NCBI GenBank assembly: GCA_958296105.1
Contig: OY282441.1
Span: 779,800-843,799, forward strand
Length of the DNA: 64,000 bases
Direction of reading: 5' to 3'
Source: an uncultured Dehalococcoidia bacterium
GTDB taxonomy: Bacteria > Chloroflexota > Dehalococcoidia > Lucifugimonadales > UBA1123
The notes beneath the pieces were generated by a model. It saw nothing but the letters and a program-made list of their open reading frames with translations, had not been told where the DNA came from and searched no databases. The position numbers were made by a program, and so were the translations under genes. Within the stretch, counting starts at the first letter, position 1. Each line of letters opens with the position of its first letter. Below are positions 60,256 to 64,000 of the stretch, one piece after another.

Positions 60256-61065
60256 ATGAACGCTTACGCAACGTTGGAAATGCTCAAGAGTCAGTCCGCG
60301 CTCGACATACAGGGCGCGGCGCACGACAGGCGTCTGATATCTCTGCTGGAAGGGGTGTCGCGTCAGGTGGATGGGTGGTGCAGCCGCCACTTCTTCACGC
60401 TATCCGCCACGCGGCTGTTCGACTCGAACGACTCCGCGACTCTGCGGACGCCGGACCTGATCTCGGTATATCCGAGTGGGATGCGGACGGACGAGGGCGG
60501 CAAGCGCAGCTTCGATACGGTATGGGATGCGTCTGACTTCCTGCTGCACCCCGCCAATGCCGATCCGACGGGGGGACACGACGCATCGAGGCCGTACACG
60601 GCGGCGCTGGCGGGCGGTCGGCGCGGATTTCCGGTCGGACACAGGACGGTGCGGATCAGCGGCGAGTGGGGCTACTGGCGGCGTCTCAGGAGCGCGGAGG
60701 AGACTACGGCGGCGCGGATCGGGACGTCCGAGAGCAGCGCGCGCCTGAACACGGGCGCGGACGTGGAGACGGGGCATACCATACTGGTTGGATCGGAGCA
60801 GATGTACGTGCGAGGGCGTGAGGGGCAGACGCTCGAGGTGGCGCGCGCGGTCAATGGGAGCGCGGCGGCGGCTCACTCCGCGGGTTCTGCCATCTGGGTG
60901 TACGAGTACCCGGCGCCGGTGGTAGAGGCGGTGATCATCCAGTGCTGCAAGCTGTGGAGGCGCGGCGGCCCGGCGGGCGGGGCGGAGTCGTCGCCGTCCG
61001 GTCTCGACGCGGACGCGCGCCAGCTGGTAAGCCAGTACCGCAGGCTGGCTGCGGGGGTGGTGTGA
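60256..61065 (+). CDS. Phage head-tail connector protein
   Basis: 269 residues with the gp6-like connector layout: a helical start ('YATLEMLKSQSALDIQGAAHDRRLISLLEGVSRQVDGWCSRHFF'), then beta-rich segments with 'VYPSGMRTDEGGKRSFDTVWDASDFLLHP', and a later helix. It would form the ring that joins the portal to the tail. Position directly after the capsid gene is normal for HK97-like phages. Its first 38 codons are also used by the two chimeric genes. Stop overlaps the next start (TGATG). Confidence 0.75.
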   Translation: MNAYATLEMLKSQSALDIQGAAHDRRLISLLEGVSRQVDGWCSRHFFTLSATRLFDSNDSATLRTPDLISVYPSGMRTDEGGKRSFDTVWDASDFLLHPANADPTGGHDASRPYTAALAGGRRGFPVGHRTVRISGEWGYWRRLRSAEETTAARIGTSESSARLNTGADVETGHTILVGSEQMYVRGREGQTLEVARAVNGSAAAAHSAGSAIWVYEYPAPVVEAVIIQCCKLWRRGGPAGGAESSPSGLDADARQLVSQYRRLAAGVV

Positions 61066-61493
61066 TGGCGGGCTGCGTACAGGATGCGCTGGACGGTCTG
61101 AAGGCGCGGCTGGAGACGGTGCGCGGGCTTCGCGTCATCGACTACAACCCCAGCAGCTGGAGCGATTTTCCTCTGGCGACAGTGGGGCTGGCGTGGCGCA
61201 GCGGCTCGCAGGTGGGGCTGGGCGGAGCGTCCTTCGAGGGCGAGATGCTGGTGACGGTCATCGCGCCAATGCGAACGACTCATCCGACCTACCGCGATCT
61301 GATGCCGTTCATCGACCCGCTCGGCGCGATGAGCGTAGAGGCGGCGATAGACTCGGACAGCACGCTGGGGGGATCGGTCGATGACGCGAGGCTAGTGGAG
61401 GTGGGGGAGATCGGCCCAAGACGCATGGGGGGCTACACATACGCGGGGGCCGACTTTCGGATCAGGTTCGTAAAGCAGATTACGGGCGGCTAG
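61065..61493 (+). CDS. Phage tail completion/neck-like protein
   Basis: 142 residues: 'MAGCVQDALDGLKARLETVRGLRVIDYNPSSWSDFPLATVGLAWRSG' then 'EGEMLVTVIAPMRTTHPTYRDLMPFIDPLGAMSVEAAIDSD' and 'GGYTYAGADFRIRFVKQ'. The size, position between connector and tail tube, and the 'A..D....V...D' ending match tail terminator or neck proteins of siphophages. Assignment is mostly by position. Translationally coupled to the connector. Confidence 0.6.
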   Translation: MAGCVQDALDGLKARLETVRGLRVIDYNPSSWSDFPLATVGLAWRSGSQVGLGGASFEGEMLVTVIAPMRTTHPTYRDLMPFIDPLGAMSVEAAIDSDSTLGGSVDDARLVEVGEIGPRRMGGYTYAGADFRIRFVKQITGG

Positions 61494-61578
61494 AGAGAGT
61501 GAGTACGAATCGCGGCAAGCCGTCCTCCGTCTCATCGAGTCGGGGACGGCGTCGGGTATGTATATGGAGGAAGTGCGC

Positions 61579-62004
61579 ATGGCATTTTTCGACAGCAGCA
61601 GATCGAGATTCACACTGGACGACACGGGCGGCGTCGAGCGAGACCTGAGCGCGTACATCACGGATATATCGGGGCTGCCGGGAACGAGGACGCTGGAGGA
61701 TATCACGTCTCTGGGAGACGCGGGGCGCAAGTTCATTCCCTCGTCGGAGGAGGCGGAGATCTCGATTTCCGGGGTGTTCGACAACACGCGGAACGTGGGG
61801 CCGGACGTGACGCTAGGCACGCTGAGAACGCACCATTCGGCGGTGGACTTCGGCTACGCGCCGCACGGAACGGCGAGCGGCAGCGTGAAGTATTCGGGCA
61901 AGTGCTGGGTGGAGACGTATGAGGTGTCGTCCTCAGTGGGGCGGCTGGTGCAGTTCACCGCCAAGCTGAAGGTGAACGGGAAGGTGAGCAGGGGAAGCTA
62001 TTGA
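61579..62004 (+). CDS. Phage tail tube protein
   Basis: 141 residues: 'MAFFDSSRSRFTLDDTGGVERDLSAYITDISGLPGTRTLEDITSLGDAGRKFIPSSEEAEISISGVFDN' and 'HHSAVDFGYAPHGTASGSVKYSGKCWVETYEVSSSVG', a pattern I know from siphophage tail tube proteins in prophages of Actinobacteria and Chloroflexi. It polymerises into the tail tube. GGAGGAA 7 bases before ATG 61579 sets the start rather than ATG 61558. The end overlaps the next gene by 4 bases. Confidence 0.82.
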   Translation: MAFFDSSRSRFTLDDTGGVERDLSAYITDISGLPGTRTLEDITSLGDAGRKFIPSSEEAEISISGVFDNTRNVGPDVTLGTLRTHHSAVDFGYAPHGTASGSVKYSGKCWVETYEVSSSVGRLVQFTAKLKVNGKVSRGSY

Positions 62005-63455
62005 CTGCGACGCTAGAGCTGTACGACGGAACGACGACGATAGATCTGCTGGCTTCGCCCTACTTCGCAAGCGGACAGGCGCGGATGTCTCCTCCTCGCG
62101 CTGAGTTTGCGCTCGCTGGCCAGACTCTGCGCAGGGTGCGCTATTCGCCCCGCGAGTTCGAGGTGAACCTGAACGTCAGGGCGTCTGGGGTGGCAAGTCT
62201 GAGGGACAGGCTGCGCGCGCTGGAGTCTATGCTGGCGGCGGCGGAGAGCCGAGCGGCGGCGGGCGCGGAGCAGGTGAAGCTGAGATGCCAGCTGGGGAAC
62301 GCGAACGCGCGGGACGTGGGGTACGGGGTGCTGAGGGGGGAGGTGGAGCTTCCGGCTACGCTGCTTCAGGAGCCGGAGCTTTCGACTGTCCACGCGGCGT
62401 CCGGGGTGAGGCTGCGGATGCTGGTGGAGCCTTTCGGCAGGCTGGCGGAGGTGACGCCGACTGCCAGCGCGCTGAGGAACGAGCAGGACGGGAGCAGCCG
62501 AAACTACATCGACTTTACCATGATGCGCGGCACTCACGGCGCGAAGCTCCAGCTGAAGATCGAGGACAGCGGGGGTACGTGGACAGGCTCCAAGAGGATG
62601 TGGATAGCGAAGCGCTCCGGCGCGCGCAGGACGGACGCTCTGTTCTTCCAAGCGGAGGATGGGACGACCGAGCGGGGAACGAGCCCCACCGGAAGCGGCA
62701 GTTACGGCTGGGACGGCTCGGACGTGTCCAGCGCGCTGGCGAGCGGGGGGAAGCTGGCGCGCATGGAGTGGGCGACCGGCGAGAGGTACAGGCTGGGTAC
62801 GGAGTTCACGCTGGCGGGGCGCGTGCGTGTATCCATCTCCGGCGCGCGCATACCTCGGGGGCTGTTCCGCGTCTTGGCGCGCTGCCGCCCGGGGGCGGCG
62901 CGCATCAGACTGGACGAGGGGGAGACGATGGGGTTCGCGCTCGGGTGGGAGTTCGGCTCCCACTCCAAGACGCCGACGGCGCGGGACGCGGTCTATCCTC
63001 CGAGCAGGGCGGACGACCCATCATGGGAGATGTACGACCTGGGGGAGCTGCTGCTGGAGCCTATGGCTGTGCCGAATGGCTACACCGCGCCGACTTTCAT
63101 GCTGGACGTACACGGCTTCTACCACAACCGGAGCGCGATCAACGGCTGGCTGAATCGCCGTCTGCGCTGGGACGTGGACTACGTTACGCTTCTGCCGATA
63201 GACGAGGGGGCGGTTATCCTGAACGGGGTTGGGCCGAGTGACCGCGTGCTGATGGACACGCTCAGCGATACGCCGGGGGTGTACCTGCTGAACTCGTCCG
63301 ACGTGGTGCAGAGGTTCGCCGACTTCGCGGGCGGACCTTTCGGGATAGGGGCCGAGGATACGCGAATCTACTTCGTCCGAGACGACTCGGGCGACCCTTC
63401 GAGTGTGGGCTTCAGGGTGACGCCGAAGTACTCGCCGCTGGTGGCGGGGGTGTAG
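62001..63455 (+). CDS. Phage tail structural protein, distal-tail-like
   Basis: 484 residues from a TTG at 62001 that overlaps the tail tube stop. It begins 'TATLELYDGTTTIDLLASPYFASGQARMSPPRAEFAL', continues with beta-rich segments, 'VRLRMLVEPFGRLAEVTP' and jelly-roll-like 'AKLQLKIEDSGGTWTGSKRMWIAK'. The layout and place suggest a distal tail or baseplate hub protein with a carbohydrate-binding-like insertion. No tape measure gene lies between it and the tail tube, so this is not the usual siphophage order. Family not firmly recognised. Confidence 0.6.
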   Translation: MTATLELYDGTTTIDLLASPYFASGQARMSPPRAEFALAGQTLRRVRYSPREFEVNLNVRASGVASLRDRLRALESMLAAAESRAAAGAEQVKLRCQLGNANARDVGYGVLRGEVELPATLLQEPELSTVHAASGVRLRMLVEPFGRLAEVTPTASALRNEQDGSSRNYIDFTMMRGTHGAKLQLKIEDSGGTWTGSKRMWIAKRSGARRTDALFFQAEDGTTERGTSPTGSGSYGWDGSDVSSALASGGKLARMEWATGERYRLGTEFTLAGRVRVSISGARIPRGLFRVLARCRPGAARIRLDEGETMGFALGWEFGSHSKTPTARDAVYPPSRADDPSWEMYDLGELLLEPMAVPNGYTAPTFMLDVHGFYHNRSAINGWLNRRLRWDVDYVTLLPIDEGAVILNGVGPSDRVLMDTLSDTPGVYLLNSSDVVQRFADFAGGPFGIGAEDTRIYFVRDDSGDPSSVGFRVTPKYSPLVAGV

Positions 63456-63467
63456 GAGACGGACGCC

Positions 63468-64000
63468 ATGCCGAGGAAGATCGCTCAGAATCTGAGAATC
63501 TACGAAAAGGAGGTGTCGGGCGGCAAGCTGCGCGCGATCATGGAGCCGGACGAGGCGGCGAGCTTCGATCACGCTACGAGGCTGCCGGGCGGGTTCTTCG
63601 AGGCGCATATCAGGCTGCCCACCACGGAGGGGGAGTTCTGGGACTGGAGGCAGAACCGAATGCTGAGCCGAATCACGGTGGAGGAGGCGAGCGGACGGAT
63701 GATCTGGGAGGGGCGCATAGAGGAGGTGGAGCTTGCGGATTTCTGGAGTGTGGATCTGAGGGCGCGCGGCTACTGGTCGAATCTGACGGACACTACGCTG
63801 AATCGCAGCTACGCCGGCGGCTCGAACACGGGCGGCTCGATCATCGCCGATCTGCTCGGAAGAGTTCACGCCGACACGCTTCAGCTATCTACGTCCACGG
63901 CGCATCTGGCCACAGGTCCGAACATCGCGCAGGAGTATCAGGACGACTGGACGATCTGGCGGATACTGACGGACGCGCGCCGTGGGGTGGCGTCGTTCGG
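63468..64000 (+). CDS. Phage tail-associated protein, truncated by window edge
   Basis: About 177 residues visible: 'MPRKIAQNLRIYEKEVSGGKLRAIMEPDEAASFDHATRLPGGFFEAHIRLPTTEGEFWDWRQNRMLSRITVEEASGRMIWEGRIEEVELADFW', then 'TDTTLNRSYAGGSNTGGSIIADLLGRVH'. The content (a domain describing 'WEGRIEEV' and a late 'NT...I..DLL' segment) resembles tail hub or baseplate proteins of the gp27/gp44 type. AGGAG lies 9 bases before ATG 63468. Continues beyond the window. Confidence 0.6.
   Translation, partial: MPRKIAQNLRIYEKEVSGGKLRAIMEPDEAASFDHATRLPGGFFEAHIRLPTTEGEFWDWRQNRMLSRITVEEASGRMIWEGRIEEVELADFWSVDLRARGYWSNLTDTTLNRSYAGGSNTGGSIIADLLGRVHADTLQLSTSTAHLATGPNIAQEYQDDWTIWRILTDARRGVASF

Larger units (their letters stand above)
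58801..60370. repeat. 523-base tandem triplication across capsid/connector boundary
   Basis: Units 58801-59324, 59325-59847 and 59848-60370. Each holds the last 102 capsid codons, a spacer with an inverted repeat (for example 59124-59132 with 59187-59195), and the first 38 codons of the connector. Copies differ at several bases (Asn to Ser in unit 2, Pro to Ala in unit 3, spacer changes), so they are close but not identical. Confidence 0.95.

Noticed and set aside
58801-60370. Treating the triplication as a simple assembly artefact
   Set aside because: The units carry distinct substitutions in coding and spacer parts, which a collapsed or repeated assembly path would not create, although read-level confirmation is still lacking.

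Overview
The window is high-GC bacterial DNA with closely packed genes on both strands, strong GGAGG-type ribosome sites and ordinary sigma70-like promoters (TTGNNN, about 17 bases, TANANT). Family content (DUF1501/DUF1800 pair, LarB, enolase superfamily, family-5 solute ABC transporters, Uma2, a GAF-rich kinase, small Cys-rich proteins) fits an uncultured Chloroflexota, possibly Dehalococcoidia/SAR202-like. That placement is inference. No tRNA, CRISPR array, transposase or 16S/23S gene was seen.

Layout. 0-3.6 kb: NHL-repeat, DUF1501 and DUF1800 genes. 3.8-12.8 kb: two MFS exporters, lipB, a DUF6295 gene, a zinc ribbon, larB, malate synthase and an ornithine cyclodeaminase relative. 13-19.5 kb: a peptide/solute ABC operon (lipoprotein, two permeases, no ATPase) with a small anchored protein, a PHP hydrolase and a D-2-hydroxyacid dehydrogenase. 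19.5-31 kb: accessory block with a nuclease-methylase gene split at a 10-G run, an in-frame HigB-HigA fusion, a three-Cys-motif/TcmP pair lying between two paralogous aminotransferases, and a type II R-M pair whose nuclease is frameshifted. 31-43 kb: BtuF-like protein, Lon-N protein, PDZ protein, large sensor kinase, Uma2, DinB-like protein, gap and eno. 43-53 kb: GH15, an SfiI-type R-M operon, SDR, membrane protein, RNase P RNA, DUF2461, a mandelate-racemase-type enzyme, a duplicated small membrane protein and a RAMA-domain protein. 53.5 kb to the right edge: HK97-type phage head and tail genes (protease, capsid, connector, tail tube, tail proteins), without terminase or portal on the left.

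Two patterns stand out. First, direct repeats start at or just past the 3' end of many unrelated genes, often at a 71-74 base period. In the phage block this has grown into a 2.8 kb array of protease-tail and capsid-head fragments, and a 523-base triplication that makes two intact chimeric genes joining the connector N terminus to the capsid C terminus. Second, the promoters in front of the TcmP pair and the phage block carry nearly the same SOS-box-like palindrome between -35 and -10, suggesting shared control of a defence-like cassette and a prophage.
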